A stretch of DNA of 64,000 nt from contig JABMNO010000026.1 of NCBI GenBank assembly GCA_013204555.1, positions 1 to 64,000 of the forward strand, in the 5' to 3' direction. The stretch's first letter is position 1. Each line of letters opens with the position of its first letter. A program made the position numbers and the translations under genes. The notes under the pieces were generated by a model. It was not told the origin of the DNA. It saw only the letters and a list, made by a program, of their open reading frames with translations, and did not search any database. Below are positions 43,756 through 53,461 of this stretch, piece after piece. The DNA comes from Chloroflexota bacterium. GTDB lineage: Bacteria; Chloroflexota; Dehalococcoidia; Lucifugimonadales; Lucifugimonadaceae.

Positions 43756-44985
43756 TTACGACGCTGCCGAAACTTCTTCGCCCCGCCTGAGCATCGGCCA
43801 GATCAGAGTCGCCACGACAAGGGCAAGCAATCCTTCAATGGAAGCGATTGTCACCGCGCTGGATGCTCCAAACAAACGTGCCATCAATCCGATATTAAGT
43901 ATCCCAAGAGGGCCAATTCCGATCCCCGCCGCAACCAGCCCCAGCATTCGGGATCGCATCTCAGGCGGTGTTGCCATCAGCATTAACGATGCCTGGGTTG
44001 TGGAGAATGCGGCGAGACCCATTCCCCCAAGAAAAATCAGTGGCAGCGAGACCGCATACCAATTGGAGAGCGAAAAGAGGAGTGCGGGCACCAGATATAA
44101 GAACGCTCCGTACTGGTAAACCTGTCCGAATCGTCTGGGCACCACTTTCAGCGCAATGATCGCAGCTCCAACCAGAGCACCAATGCCCTGAGATGACACC
44201 AACACGCCAACAAGCAGAGGGCTGACACCAAGTTCATTTTCTCCAATCACCGGAATCATGCTCCTGATCGGAGTGGACCAGAGATCGAGGATTATGGTGA
44301 TCGCCAGAATTGACATGATGACTCTGCGGGAGCGGGCAAAGCCTATTGCGGCGCGAAAATCGGCGGCGAAGTTTGGTCTGCTGACCACCGTAGTCGGGCG
44401 TTTGTACTTGACGGAATAAACGATAATTGCGCCGAAACCATAGACCCCAACGGCGAAGAAATAGATCCCCTGCATGCCCAAAAATTGCAGAATCCCGCCA
44501 CCAATCACTGGACCGAGCGCCAGTGACGAAGTGAGCAGTGCCGCGTCAAGCCCCACGGCACGACCCACTTTCGCGCTATGCACGCTCTCAGCCAGCATCG
44601 GTTTGCGAAGTGAGAATTCGGTTGTCATGGCGATACCGTTAATGAACACCCCAATGCCAACGTGCCACATTTGAAGACGATCTTGCAGCGCCAGAATTCC
44701 CAGGACCGCTGCAGTTGTTGCCATGATCGTGAAGACCAGAATGAACATAGTCTTGCGATTGAATCTGTCCGCGACGACGCCAGATGCGAGCCCGAACGGA
44801 ATCAACGGTGCTCGCTGAATGAAAAACATCATCGCTACGTAAAAGGCGTTGCCCGTCTCCTGGAACACGAACAGCGCTATAGCCAGCGTTTCTAACTGCC
44901 GCATCCCTCCAAGAAGCATTCCAGATAAAAGAAGCTTCCGGAAATTCTGGTTGGACCAGAGCGAACGGTCCTCTTGATTTGGCAT
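43756..44985 (-). CDS. MFS transporter (EntS/MFS_3 type)
   Basis: A 409-residue 12-helix major-facilitator protein. The first helix block has NFRKLLLSGMLLGGMRQLET. The loop-2 motif is FGLASGVVADRFNRKTMFIL (GxxaDrxxRk). Mid-protein is RRVIMSILAITIILDLWSTP. Later helices include GVLVSSQGIGALVGAAIIAL and GMGLAAFSTTQASLMLMATP, the latter a motif of the EntS-like exporters. A drug or metabolite efflux role is likely, substrate unknown. It stands alone, convergent with gltA; the ribosome-binding site is weak. Confidence 0.85.
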   Translation of the reverse strand: MPNQEDRSLWSNQNFRKLLLSGMLLGGMRQLETLAIALFVFQETGNAFYVAMMFFIQRAPLIPFGLASGVVADRFNRKTMFILVFTIMATTAAVLGILALQDRLQMWHVGIGVFINGIAMTTEFSLRKPMLAESVHSAKVGRAVGLDAALLTSSLALGPVIGGGILQFLGMQGIYFFAVGVYGFGAIIVYSVKYKRPTTVVSRPNFAADFRAAIGFARSRRVIMSILAITIILDLWSTPIRSMIPVIGENELGVSPLLVGVLVSSQGIGALVGAAIIALKVVPRRFGQVYQYGAFLYLVPALLFSLSNWYAVSLPLIFLGGMGLAAFSTTQASLMLMATPPEMRSRMLGLVAAGIGIGPLGILNIGLMARLFGASSAVTIASIEGLLALVVATLIWPMLRRGEEVSAAS

Positions 44986-45107
44986 CTCGCAGGTGAGCAG
45001 GCTTCTCGACTATTGGGCTTTCAGGCAACGAACGGGAAGCATACTTACTTGAGCCCGAGAATACGATAATTTTGTTTCGGGGTTCTGACAGGACCCCGCC
45101 ACAAGCC

Positions 45108-48100
45108 CTACTCGTACCGCAGCGCCTCAGACGGGTAGATCCGCGACGCCTGACGCGCGGGCCAGTACGTGGTGATCATGGCGAAGGCCCACGCTATTCC
45201 CACGATGCCAAGCATGTTCATCCATGGCACGTGGAACTTCAGTCCTTCAATGTCTTTGCCTATTTCTTGGACGATGTTGTACGAGATCATAGATCCGAGG
45301 CCAATACCGATTGCGATTCCGAGAAGAGCGATCACCGTCGACTCCATGAGGAATCCGGCCTGGATCATCCATCCCTTGTAGCCAATGGCGCGCATCATGC
45401 CAATTGATTGTCGACGTTCTACGACCGCCCGGAAAGAGATGACGCCAAGGCTGGCAACACCAACCAACAATCCCAGGCCCATGAAGCCCTGGAATAGAAG
45501 GTTGAACGCATCACCTTGCTCTTGATTCTGTTTGATCAAGAACTGTGCAGAGTCGGCCTCCATACTGTTGTCCAGGAACACCGTCTCCAGCTTGCCAGCG
45601 ATTTCATCTGCTCGGGCCGGGTCGGTCAGACGGAACTGGTAAATGGTGAACGGCACCGGAATCCCTGCGACGTCCTGGAGCAGTGGGGCCGCAGAGAGCA
45701 CGGTCGCAACGGCATTGCCATCACTGAACTCTTCGCCGGACGAATCAAGGACATTTGCGAGATTGTCCATGTAGGCGATGATCTTCCGCTCAACCACTTC
45801 GCCTCTTCCACCGGGAGCACGGATCTGCACCGTGATGGACTCAATATCCTCCTCGTTTTCGGTAGTAATGCCTTCAACTTTGAACTGGTCGGCTTGAGGG
45901 CCAGCGAATCCGCCCGGAGGCGTGATCACCTGACCATTCATCACGGCCAGGGATGGATCGTTCCGCAAGGCATCCCAGATCTCTGCATCCGTCGCTCCAA
46001 ACGCGTGGTCCCAGTGCGTGAACTCAATGACGCTGGTCTGCAGGTACTCGTCATCAAGTCCACGGATCACGATCGGTTTGAACGCGATCTCCTCGGCGTC
46101 ATTCTGCCGCGCTTCGCCTCGAATCTGGCCTGTGCGGGAGATCACTTCGAAATCAGACGCTGAAATCTCTGGCGACGCAGCGATCGCGGCATCAACATCC
46201 GTGATCGGCAGATCGCGGCTGGTAGTTCCCCGGATGTCATAGCCGCCGGTCACCCGGTCAGGCTCCTCTTCCAGCACGCTGCCGATGCTGTTGAGGATGG
46301 CAAACACGATAAGCGTGAAGATGACCAACGAGAACATCGCGATCGTTAGTCCTGTGCGGAATTTTGCCGCGAGTGGATAGGCGATTGACGTCCTGATAAC
46401 CGGTTTCATCGAGCCGAATGACCCAAGACCACGCTCGAAGATTGTCGACAATGTCTCGGCGTTGTTCATGACGATAAACACTGCCGAGCCGACCATGAAG
46501 ACACCGGAGAGAATGAACATCTCGAAATTGCTATCGAGTTCGCCGGTCAACCAGTTCAGAGCATCGAACGGCAGCGACCAGAAGATCAGAACAAGTCCTG
46601 CGGAGATGGTGTACGACACCTGAGATGCTCTCGCGCGAAGCCGACCAGACCTTCTCAGGCTCCAGCCCACCGCCTGACCAACACCTATCAAGAAGAGGCT
46701 TGCACCAATCGTCCACGGCGCGGCCTGGACGATATTGATTCCCCAGATCGCCATGAGCAAGCCCACCACCAGAGCGGGGATTCCAAACCGGTTGTATGGT
46801 GCCACCAATTGCCACAGTGAGTTCACTATCCGCCATATCCATACGGCCCAGAAGAAACCGATGAGAACGATGAGTTTCCAGACCTTGCGAGGCTCACCCC
46901 ATTTGTCTAATCGAATCGGCCCTCGTCGCGCGACTCGATGTACTGGAACGATCGGTAGAAACTCGAAGAGCGGTCTCACTATCCACCACAGCCAGATTGG
47001 GGCGCCAATAACAAAAATCGCAGTCGCGTAGAGCCCAACTCGATTGATCGTGCGACGGTCGCCCCAGCCTCTTGCCATCATCTCCTCATAGACCAGACGG
47101 GCCGGCGTAACCAACGCCCAGCCTCCATCCGCGAGTCGTCTGCTCAATGGCAACGTGCGAGGACGCACAAACTCCTCTGGAAGGCCACGTATCGCGGTAA
47201 CTATGGTCAGTTTGCTCACCCGGTAGGCGGAGACGGCGACGGTAGCCAGCGTCAGCAGCACTCCAGCGCAGAATGCGACGACGATGGAGGCAGTGGAGAT
47301 GCTGGGCCGAACGCTGAAAGCGCTGCCCTCTTCTGCGAATATGGAATTCATGATGGTGACCAGCAGGAATGCCGCAGCAATCCCCATCAGTGTGCCAGCC
47401 AAACCTGCCAGCAGTGCGTAGGCGGAACCCTCAAACGTGAAAAGTCGCACCAGGTGGCCGCGCTTTGTGCCGATGGCGCGGGCCATCCCCATCTCCTGCT
47501 CTCGTGCGCCTGCAAGCATCACGAACACCAGGAAGATGAGCAGTAGCCCAACAATTATTGAGAACGATCCGAAGACCATGAAGAACAGAGTGAAGATGGT
47601 TCCGACGAGCTCTGCGATTTCAACCAGGAATGCTTTGATATCCGTGACCCGGAGCACCGGGAGTTCCAACACGAGCGGCAACGCCTGACCGGCCTGTTGC
47701 TGGAATCCCGCTTCCTCCAACCCGGCCATCACCGCAACAGCAACGCCATCGTCAGCCATCAGCACGGCAAATCGGTCGCTGCGGTCAGGCTTTCTCAGCT
47801 CTCCCGCCAACTCACCAAGATCATCGGCAAGTCCACCGGATATCTCTGCCGTTTCGAGGCGATGGTCGATAGCATCAGCGATCTCATCGCCCTTGAGCAC
47901 ATCAAACAGCTGGTCGGCGATGTCAGGGCGGAGGAATTTGAGCCTGAGATCGTCCGTCACATCGTCGGAAAGATCGAGTCCGTCCAGAACGCCGCCGCGA
48001 TTTGAGATGTCGACGCGGTTGAACTGGCCTGCCCGGTCCATGATCCGCTGCATCTCTGGCAGGCCCATGAGCACGCGCGGGTCAGTGGACGCGAGTCCCC

Positions 48101-48773
48101 CGCGCTCAAGCACGGCCCGCACGACGAAGTCGTGTCGACCGGTGGGTGTAACGATGATCACGTCGTCACCGGCAACCGCGTCGAGATTCTTCGCGGTATC
48201 AACGTTGACGTATATCTCACCGGGGGCGAGTTCTCTGAGGGTGACGGTCGCGCCATCTGTGGACTTCAGTTCACCGAACCAACCCGCAGCGTTGACGTCG
48301 AATCCCCGTATATCAGCGCGGGCCTCTGTGCGGCCCGACCGCGGGCTGGTGATTGGCAGCCGCTCGGTGATCAGCGCCATCACGCCGTCGATGCGATCGT
48401 CACCGTCTGTGGCAGCCTGTACGAGTTCGAGATCGGACTGGTCGAGGTAGTCGTCGCCCAGGAACGCCAACGTTGGTGACCTGACGACCTCGTCAGTGTG
48501 TCCCAGACCGTCGACGACGACGAATGAGCGGATGGAATTGGTGATTGTGTCTCCTACACCAAGTGAGGCAGCAATGATCATGGTGCTCAGCATCAACCCA
48601 ACCACGATCAACGCGGTCTGCGCCGGTCGCCGTGGAATATTGCGCAACGCGAGCTTCAGGAATACGCGGTTGCGGAGCGCTGATGCGGTGATCGCAACCA
48701 GCACAACCAGCAGCGTCAACGCCATCCCAAGGGCCAGAGGCTTCATTGGGATCACACCAAATAGTTCGTTCAC
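45108..48773 (-). CDS. Large FtsX/MacB-type ABC permease
   Basis: A 1221-residue permease. Two FtsX-like units: unit 1 has LALRNIPRRPAQTALIVVGL, a long extracytoplasmic MacB-PCD region (about 60-360), then three helices (GTIFTLFFMVFGSFSIIVG...LATVAVSAYRVSKLTIV). Unit 2 near the C-terminus repeats this, ending ITTYWPARQASRIYPSEALR. Between them (about 560-790) lie about eight extra membrane helices, such as LYATAIFVIGAPIWLWWIV and GIPALVVGLLMAIWGINIV. It pairs with the ATPase 6 nt upstream. The start is GTG (48773). Role is export of lipid, lipoprotein or macrolide-like molecules; the substrate is unknown. Confidence 0.87.
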   Translation of the reverse strand: MNELFGVIPMKPLALGMALTLLVVLVAITASALRNRVFLKLALRNIPRRPAQTALIVVGLMLSTMIIAASLGVGDTITNSIRSFVVVDGLGHTDEVVRSPTLAFLGDDYLDQSDLELVQAATDGDDRIDGVMALITERLPITSPRSGRTEARADIRGFDVNAAGWFGELKSTDGATVTLRELAPGEIYVNVDTAKNLDAVAGDDVIIVTPTGRHDFVVRAVLERGGLASTDPRVLMGLPEMQRIMDRAGQFNRVDISNRGGVLDGLDLSDDVTDDLRLKFLRPDIADQLFDVLKGDEIADAIDHRLETAEISGGLADDLGELAGELRKPDRSDRFAVLMADDGVAVAVMAGLEEAGFQQQAGQALPLVLELPVLRVTDIKAFLVEIAELVGTIFTLFFMVFGSFSIIVGLLLIFLVFVMLAGAREQEMGMARAIGTKRGHLVRLFTFEGSAYALLAGLAGTLMGIAAAFLLVTIMNSIFAEEGSAFSVRPSISTASIVVAFCAGVLLTLATVAVSAYRVSKLTIVTAIRGLPEEFVRPRTLPLSRRLADGGWALVTPARLVYEEMMARGWGDRRTINRVGLYATAIFVIGAPIWLWWIVRPLFEFLPIVPVHRVARRGPIRLDKWGEPRKVWKLIVLIGFFWAVWIWRIVNSLWQLVAPYNRFGIPALVVGLLMAIWGINIVQAAPWTIGASLFLIGVGQAVGWSLRRSGRLRARASQVSYTISAGLVLIFWSLPFDALNWLTGELDSNFEMFILSGVFMVGSAVFIVMNNAETLSTIFERGLGSFGSMKPVIRTSIAYPLAAKFRTGLTIAMFSLVIFTLIVFAILNSIGSVLEEEPDRVTGGYDIRGTTSRDLPITDVDAAIAASPEISASDFEVISRTGQIRGEARQNDAEEIAFKPIVIRGLDDEYLQTSVIEFTHWDHAFGATDAEIWDALRNDPSLAVMNGQVITPPGGFAGPQADQFKVEGITTENEEDIESITVQIRAPGGRGEVVERKIIAYMDNLANVLDSSGEEFSDGNAVATVLSAAPLLQDVAGIPVPFTIYQFRLTDPARADEIAGKLETVFLDNSMEADSAQFLIKQNQEQGDAFNLLFQGFMGLGLLVGVASLGVISFRAVVERRQSIGMMRAIGYKGWMIQAGFLMESTVIALLGIAIGIGLGSMISYNIVQEIGKDIEGLKFHVPWMNMLGIVGIAWAFAMITTYWPARQASRIYPSEALRYE

Positions 48774-48779
48774 TTTGAG

Positions 48780-49502
48780 TTAACCGGCCGTCGAAGTGTG
48801 CTGCTCGTCCGCGATGATCTCTCCGTCCCTCATCCGCACGATTCGTCGCGCCGTGCTCGCAACATCATCTGAGTGCGTTACAAGTACAAACGTCTGAGCG
48901 TTATCCCTATTCAACTGTGTGATGAGATCCATGATCTCCTGTTCGTTCTCGGAGTCCAGGTTTCCGGTTGGCTCATCCGCCCAGACAATCGCAGGCTCAT
49001 TAGCCAGTGCACGAGCCACCGCGACACGTTGTCGCTGCCCACCCGATAAGGCCGCGGGCTTGTGATGAGCCCACTTCACCAGCCCAACCTGATCGAGCTT
49101 TTCCAGTGCGGTTGTGCTTGCCTTCTTACTGCTCACTCCAGCGACCAGGAGCGGCAACTCCACGTTCTCCTGAGCGCTCAACACAGGGAGGAGATTGAAC
49201 GTCTGGAACACGAATCCCATCGAGCGGGCGCGATACTCGGAAAGCTCATCATCCGTAAGTTCGCTAAGGGATTGGCCATTGATCTGGACGTCACCGGTAT
49301 CAATGCCGTCTAACCCGGACAGGCAGTTCAGGAGTGTCGTCTTGCCACAGCCCGATGGGCCCATGACAGCAACGATCTCGCCCTTCTGCACCTCAAGGCT
49401 GACGCCACGAAGGGCATGAACCGAGTCGCTGGCGGTGCGATAGATCTTGTCGATGCTATTCGCCTGAATTATCGGATGCGACTCAGATTCGCGTTCTGTC
49501 AT
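48780..49502 (-). CDS. ABC transporter ATP-binding protein, LolD/MacB type
   Basis: A 240-residue ATPase. It has AVMGPSGCGKTTLLNCLSGL (Walker A), LSGGQRQRVAVARALA (signature) and IVWADEPTGNLDSENEQEIM (Walker B), then LVTHSDDVA (H-loop). LNLLPVLSAQENVELPLLVA matches LolD/MacB-like ATPases. It is 6 nt before the FtsX-type permease and energises it. It is the first gene of a two-gene unit; the start is ATG at 49502. Confidence 0.94.
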   Translation of the reverse strand: MTERESESHPIIQANSIDKIYRTASDSVHALRGVSLEVQKGEIVAVMGPSGCGKTTLLNCLSGLDGIDTGDVQINGQSLSELTDDELSEYRARSMGFVFQTFNLLPVLSAQENVELPLLVAGVSSKKASTTALEKLDQVGLVKWAHHKPAALSGGQRQRVAVARALANEPAIVWADEPTGNLDSENEQEIMDLITQLNRDNAQTFVLVTHSDDVASTARRIVRMRDGEIIADEQHTSTAG

Positions 49503-49620
49503 ATATGTTCGGCCACAAGGCCTGGCCCCTCACTGCTGATCAGCAACATGCGAATGACCTGGACAGTCGACGCAGGTACGGCTACCCATTCTATTGACTC
49601 GTGGAAAATTTCACACTCTC

Positions 49621-50223
49621 TCAGGAAGTGCGGGAATCACCGTCCGCATCCGATAGCTGACTCTTGAGAATTAGTGGGATGCCGCTCACCATCAAAATGG
49701 CCCTGTCAGCCCTGTCAGCAATTCGAGCATTCGCTTCACCAAGCAGGTCCGCGAAAACGTTGCCGAGGCGCGTTGGAGGCGCCACACCAGCCCCAACCTC
49801 ACTGCTCACAACTATGACCGTTGCGCTGGTCAACTCAAGCGCCGCGGTCAATCGCATCAGGCCTGCGTCCACCCCCAGGTCCGCCATGACCTGAAACTCC
49901 GCAACATCGTCCTCGCCAGCCTCTAGCAGCAATCGGCTCACCCACTGTGTCAGATCATCAACCAGTACAACCTTCGCTTGTAGCGACGCTTCCGTTACAG
50001 CAGTGCCAAGATCCGTATCCGCCTCTAACGTAAACCAGCGGTCCGATCGCGCCGCCCGATGCTTCTCCACCCTGTCAGCGAAATCGATATCGTTGGCTTC
50101 CACCTTCGCAGTCGCAACAAACGCCACAGCGCGACCATCGGCAAGCCGCGAAGCCTCGTGCAAAGCCCAGGCACTTTTGCCGGACCGCACACCACCGGTT
50201 ACGAATATCAGTTCAGCGGCCAT
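49621..50223 (-). CDS. cobU: Adenosylcobinamide kinase/guanylyltransferase CobU
   Basis: A 200-residue bifunctional enzyme that phosphorylates adenosylcobinamide and adds GMP. P-loop FVTGGVRSGKSAWALHEA; EKHRAARSDRWFTLE (guanylated His region); VVLVDDLTQWVSRLLLE; VGAGVAPPTRLGNVFADLLG. Length and motifs fit CobU/CobP. It is the last gene of the cobalamin operon, about 186 nt downstream of cobQ with an intergenic hairpin repeat between. Start ATG 50223. Confidence 0.94.
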   Translation of the reverse strand: MAAELIFVTGGVRSGKSAWALHEASRLADGRAVAFVATAKVEANDIDFADRVEKHRAARSDRWFTLEADTDLGTAVTEASLQAKVVLVDDLTQWVSRLLLEAGEDDVAEFQVMADLGVDAGLMRLTAALELTSATVIVVSSEVGAGVAPPTRLGNVFADLLGEANARIADRADRAILMVSGIPLILKSQLSDADGDSRTS

Positions 50224-50350
50224 AGTTCAGAACTCTCCATATCGACTTTACCTTCGCATCCGTGCAGTGCATGTGGCTTGAAGATGAGATTCTCACGTCG
50301 GTCGCGTGTAGACGAGGGTGGGGCTACCACGTTGCATTCATCCGAACCGT

Positions 50351-50386
50351 CATCCTGAGGCACGGCTTCGCGGGCCGTGAGGATCT
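50351..50386. repeat. Hairpin repeat between cobQ and cobU
   Basis: CACGGC-ttcgcgg-GCCGTG forms a stem, extended outward by ATCCT/AGGAT with a GAGG bulge. The CATCCTGAGG start matches the dispersed repeats at 21465 and 31537. It may attenuate or stabilise the mRNA between cobQ and cobU. Confidence 0.5.
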
Positions 50387-50409
50387 CATCCCCAACGTCG
50401 CATCTACCA

Positions 50410-51924
50410 TCACCGCCCAAACATTCCGTATATCGTCGCCATATCCAAATTCTCGCGCAAGTGGTCTGCAAGTTTGTCCAGCTCTACGTCCAGCGAGTAA
50501 TCGTCCCCCGTCGCGCGGGCATCCCTGCCCGCACTGGAAGCAACGTTCCCAAGTATCGCGGCCCTGACGGACCCGCTATCAAACAGGCCGTGTACGTACG
50601 TGCCAAGCACCATACCGCCAGCGTTCACCGCCCCAGATCGCTCAAGGTCTCCGCCGTGCCTCACGTACTGCGTAGCCTGCGGGCATGCGCCTTCCACCGG
50701 CGATGTCACGCCCATATGTATCTCATACCCAGCGCCCTCAATACCCGAAGCCCCATCAAGAAGCCCCGGGCCGCCGTTCATCTTGAACTGCACCTGACGA
50801 GTCGATTTCACGCTCTCAAACGTCGTCTGTACTGGCAGCAAACCGAGTCCGGCCTCACTGCCACCGGCCACCCCATCGAGGCCCTCGGTGTCGATAATCG
50901 ACTCGCCGAGCATCTGATAGCCGCCACAGATCCCAATCACCGGAGTGCCACGGTTCGCAGCGTCGATTACGGTGGTGTCGAGACCCCGTTCACGCATCCA
51001 CCTTAGATCGCTGATGGTGCTTTTCGTCCCGGGCAATATGATCAGGTGTGCGCCGCTGAGCCCGTTTGCTCCGTCCACAAACCGCACGTGTACGCCGGGC
51101 GTCCGCTCAAGCGGGTCGAAATCGTCGAAATTACTCACCCGCGGAAACCGCACGATAGCGACCACCAGATCGTCATCGTTCGCCTGTCGGGTCTCCCGAT
51201 TCTCCAGTGCCACGGCGTCCTCTTCGGGAAGGGCAATGGTTCTGAAGTAAGGGACCACGCCCAGAACCGGCTTGCCGGTGCGTTCTTCGATCATGGTTGG
51301 CAGCGGCTCAAGCACAGATCGGTCGCCACGGAACCGGTTGATGATAAGTCCACGCACCAGGTCGCGCTCTTCAGGCTCCAGTAGCTCTAGCGTCCCAAGA
51401 AGCGCTGCGAATACACCGCCGCGGTCGATATCGCCAACCAATAGCACGGGGGACTTCGCGTATCGAGCAACTTTCATATTCGTGATATCGCTGGCCCGCA
51501 GGTTCACTTCCGCCGGGCTTCCCGCACCCTCAATTACCACCACGTCATATTCAGAGCGCAACCCATCTAGCCCAGTCGCCACCGCGTCCCACATCTCAGG
51601 CTTCTTGTGCCGCCACTCCTGCGAACTCAACGAACCCACTGCCTTGCCGTTCAAGACCACCTGCGACCGATGATCTGCCTCCGGTTTCAGCAGCACCGGG
51701 TTCATGGCAGATGAAGGAGCCAATCGACAGGCTGCTGCCTGCATTGCCTGTGCTCGCCAAATCTCCGCGCCATCGGGCGTGACGAACGAGTTATTGGACA
51801 TGTTCTGGCCCTTGAATGGAGCAACTGACATGCCATCCTGCAGGAATATTCGACACAGGCCCGCGGCAATCACGCTCTTGCCAACCGAGGATGCGGTCCC
51901 CTGAACCATGATCGTGGCGCCCAT
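50410..51924 (-). CDS. cobQ: Cobyric acid synthase
   Basis: A 504-residue amidotransferase that converts adenosylcobyrinic a,c-diamide to cobyric acid. The N-terminal ATPase has VQGTASSVGKSVIAAGLC, PFKGQNMSNNSFVTPDGAEI (about residue 38) and VIEGAGSPAEVNLR. The C-terminal class I-like glutaminase has GICGGYQMLG (active Cys about 330) and GTYVHGLFDS (His). It lies 4 nt after cobC and about 190 nt before cobU. Presence of cobQ with cobO suggests uptake of cobyrinic or cobyric forms, or a pathway finished elsewhere. Confidence 0.95.
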   Translation of the reverse strand: MGATIMVQGTASSVGKSVIAAGLCRIFLQDGMSVAPFKGQNMSNNSFVTPDGAEIWRAQAMQAAACRLAPSSAMNPVLLKPEADHRSQVVLNGKAVGSLSSQEWRHKKPEMWDAVATGLDGLRSEYDVVVIEGAGSPAEVNLRASDITNMKVARYAKSPVLLVGDIDRGGVFAALLGTLELLEPEERDLVRGLIINRFRGDRSVLEPLPTMIEERTGKPVLGVVPYFRTIALPEEDAVALENRETRQANDDDLVVAIVRFPRVSNFDDFDPLERTPGVHVRFVDGANGLSGAHLIILPGTKSTISDLRWMRERGLDTTVIDAANRGTPVIGICGGYQMLGESIIDTEGLDGVAGGSEAGLGLLPVQTTFESVKSTRQVQFKMNGGPGLLDGASGIEGAGYEIHMGVTSPVEGACPQATQYVRHGGDLERSGAVNAGGMVLGTYVHGLFDSGSVRAAILGNVASSAGRDARATGDDYSLDVELDKLADHLRENLDMATIYGMFGR

Positions 51925-51928
51925 TCAG

Positions 51929-52537
51929 CTAGGCTCGTTCAAGATCTTCTAGATGCATCGCCGCGCTGAACGTCGTCATCATGGTTAAGTCGGGGGTCAC
52001 ATCAACCGTCGAGATACTGGCGTTCCCAAATTTGAACTTATACGTCGCCTCAACCGGAAGCCCCAGTAGATGCACGACCATGCCCGCCATCGAGCCACCG
52101 TGCCCCGATATCACGATGTCCCCATCGATCTCGCCAATCCGTGACTCCTCCATGAATTGCTGAGCTCGAGTCACAAGGTCCGCTCGAGATTCTCCGCCTG
52201 GCGGCCGAAAGTGAGGATCCCATCCGCCCGCTCCAGCCACAGCCCGCTCCTCAACTGGCACCTCATCCCAGGTCTTGCCTTCCCAGGAGCCGAAGTTGAT
52301 TTCACGCAACAACTCTGAAGTCTTGAAGCCCTGACCAATTGCTTCAGCCATATCTGCACAACGAGATAGATCACTCGCCCAGATTGCATCTGGATCAAAA
52401 TGCTGACGCACATACTCTGCGGTCAGTACCGTCTGCTGGCGGCCTTGCTCGTTTAGAGGCACATCTTTCTGCCCCTGCATTCGACCCTCAAGATTCCAAT
52501 CGGTCTGACCATGCCGAATCAAAATGAGCCGGGTCAT
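51929..52537 (-). CDS. cobC: Alpha-ribazole-phosphatase-like histidine phosphatase
   Basis: A 202-residue histidine phosphatase. RHGQTDWNLEGRMQGQKDVP holds the catalytic histidine. Then come WASDLSRCADMAEAIG, LREINFGSWEGKTW and VISGHGGSMAGMVVHLLG (second histidine). In a cobalamin operon the likely substrate is alpha-ribazole 5'-phosphate or adenosylcobalamin 5'-phosphate; the motif alone would also suit phosphoglycerate mutase-like enzymes. It overlaps cobD by 4 nt (ATGA). Confidence 0.85.
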   Translation of the reverse strand: MTRLILIRHGQTDWNLEGRMQGQKDVPLNEQGRQQTVLTAEYVRQHFDPDAIWASDLSRCADMAEAIGQGFKTSELLREINFGSWEGKTWDEVPVEERAVAGAGGWDPHFRPPGGESRADLVTRAQQFMEESRIGEIDGDIVISGHGGSMAGMVVHLLGLPVEATYKFKFGNASISTVDVTPDLTMMTTFSAAMHLEDLERA

Positions 52538-53457
52538 CGCTTCGCCACAATCAGGCCAGCAGCCACAGCCGCGCCGATCAATGCTGCGCGCTTGAAAAGT
52601 TTCAAGCTACGATCAACGTCCTCGTGGCCGGGTCGCTCTCCTGGAGGCCCCAGACTGTAGACACCCAACTTCTCAACCTCCACACCCAGAGCTCCTGCGG
52701 CAGCTCCTATCGGCCATCCACCGTTAGGACTTGGCGTCCGCGAATGTTCCTCAACCATTGTCCTGACTGATCCTTTCGCGTCCATCCCGCTCATTGCCGC
52801 GGCCGCCACGATGGTACCGCCAGAAACTCTCGCTGGTATCAAATTAATCACATCGTCCAAACGTGCTGACGCCTCTCCGAAGTGCCGCCTGTGATCCCGA
52901 TATCCCACCATCGTATCCAAAGTGTTGACGGCCCGATATGTCATCGCTCCCGGCAACCCGAATAGGCCATACATCAGCAACGGTCCAACCGCGCTATCTG
53001 TAACGTTCTCGCTGACTGATGAGATCGCCGCAGATGCCACCTGATCTTCTGTGTATCCCGATGTGTCCCGTGAAACTATCCGGGAGAGGCTGCCTCTGGC
53101 CGCTTCGACGTCACCTCGTTCCAGCTCGGCCGATATCCCTTGAACCTCATCGTCCATCATCTTGATCGCAAACGTGGATTTCAATAGAAACGCGCCGCCG
53201 ATGATGCTTGCTACGGCACCCAGGCGCCCAAGTCCCCGTTCTGCCAACGAGGTTGCTGCCAGTACGGCGAGTGGAAGCCCTGCGGCCAGCCCTGCGCCAC
53301 TGAAACGATCGCGTCGAGCGTGGCCAGTAATACCTGCCGATGCAGCGGCTTCGGTGACCTTGCCCATCGCCACAACAGGATGAACCTTTGAGGGCGGCTC
53401 TCCCAGAACTCGGTCCCACACAAGGGCCAGCCCAAGCACCGCCAGCTTCCTCAACAA
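52534..53457 (-). CDS. cobD: Adenosylcobinamide-phosphate synthase (CbiB/CobD)
   Basis: A 307-residue membrane enzyme that attaches aminopropanol (phosphate) to adenosylcobyric acid. Diagnostic segments are WDRVLGEPPSKVHPVVAMGK, VSRDTSGYTEDQVASAAIS, ESVSENVTDSAVGPLLMY, YRAVNTLDTMVGYRD and PNGGWPIGAAAGALGV. The TTG at 53457 is preferred (GGAG 8 nt upstream); the frame extends to 53508 inside cobS. It has about four to five membrane helices. The matching threonine-phosphate decarboxylase gene is not in this window. Confidence 0.94.
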   Translation of the reverse strand: MLRKLAVLGLALVWDRVLGEPPSKVHPVVAMGKVTEAAASAGITGHARRDRFSGAGLAAGLPLAVLAATSLAERGLGRLGAVASIIGGAFLLKSTFAIKMMDDEVQGISAELERGDVEAARGSLSRIVSRDTSGYTEDQVASAAISSVSENVTDSAVGPLLMYGLFGLPGAMTYRAVNTLDTMVGYRDHRRHFGEASARLDDVINLIPARVSGGTIVAAAAMSGMDAKGSVRTMVEEHSRTPSPNGGWPIGAAAGALGVEVEKLGVYSLGPPGERPGHEDVDRSLKLFKRAALIGAAVAAGLIVAKR

Positions 53458-53461
53458 ACCA

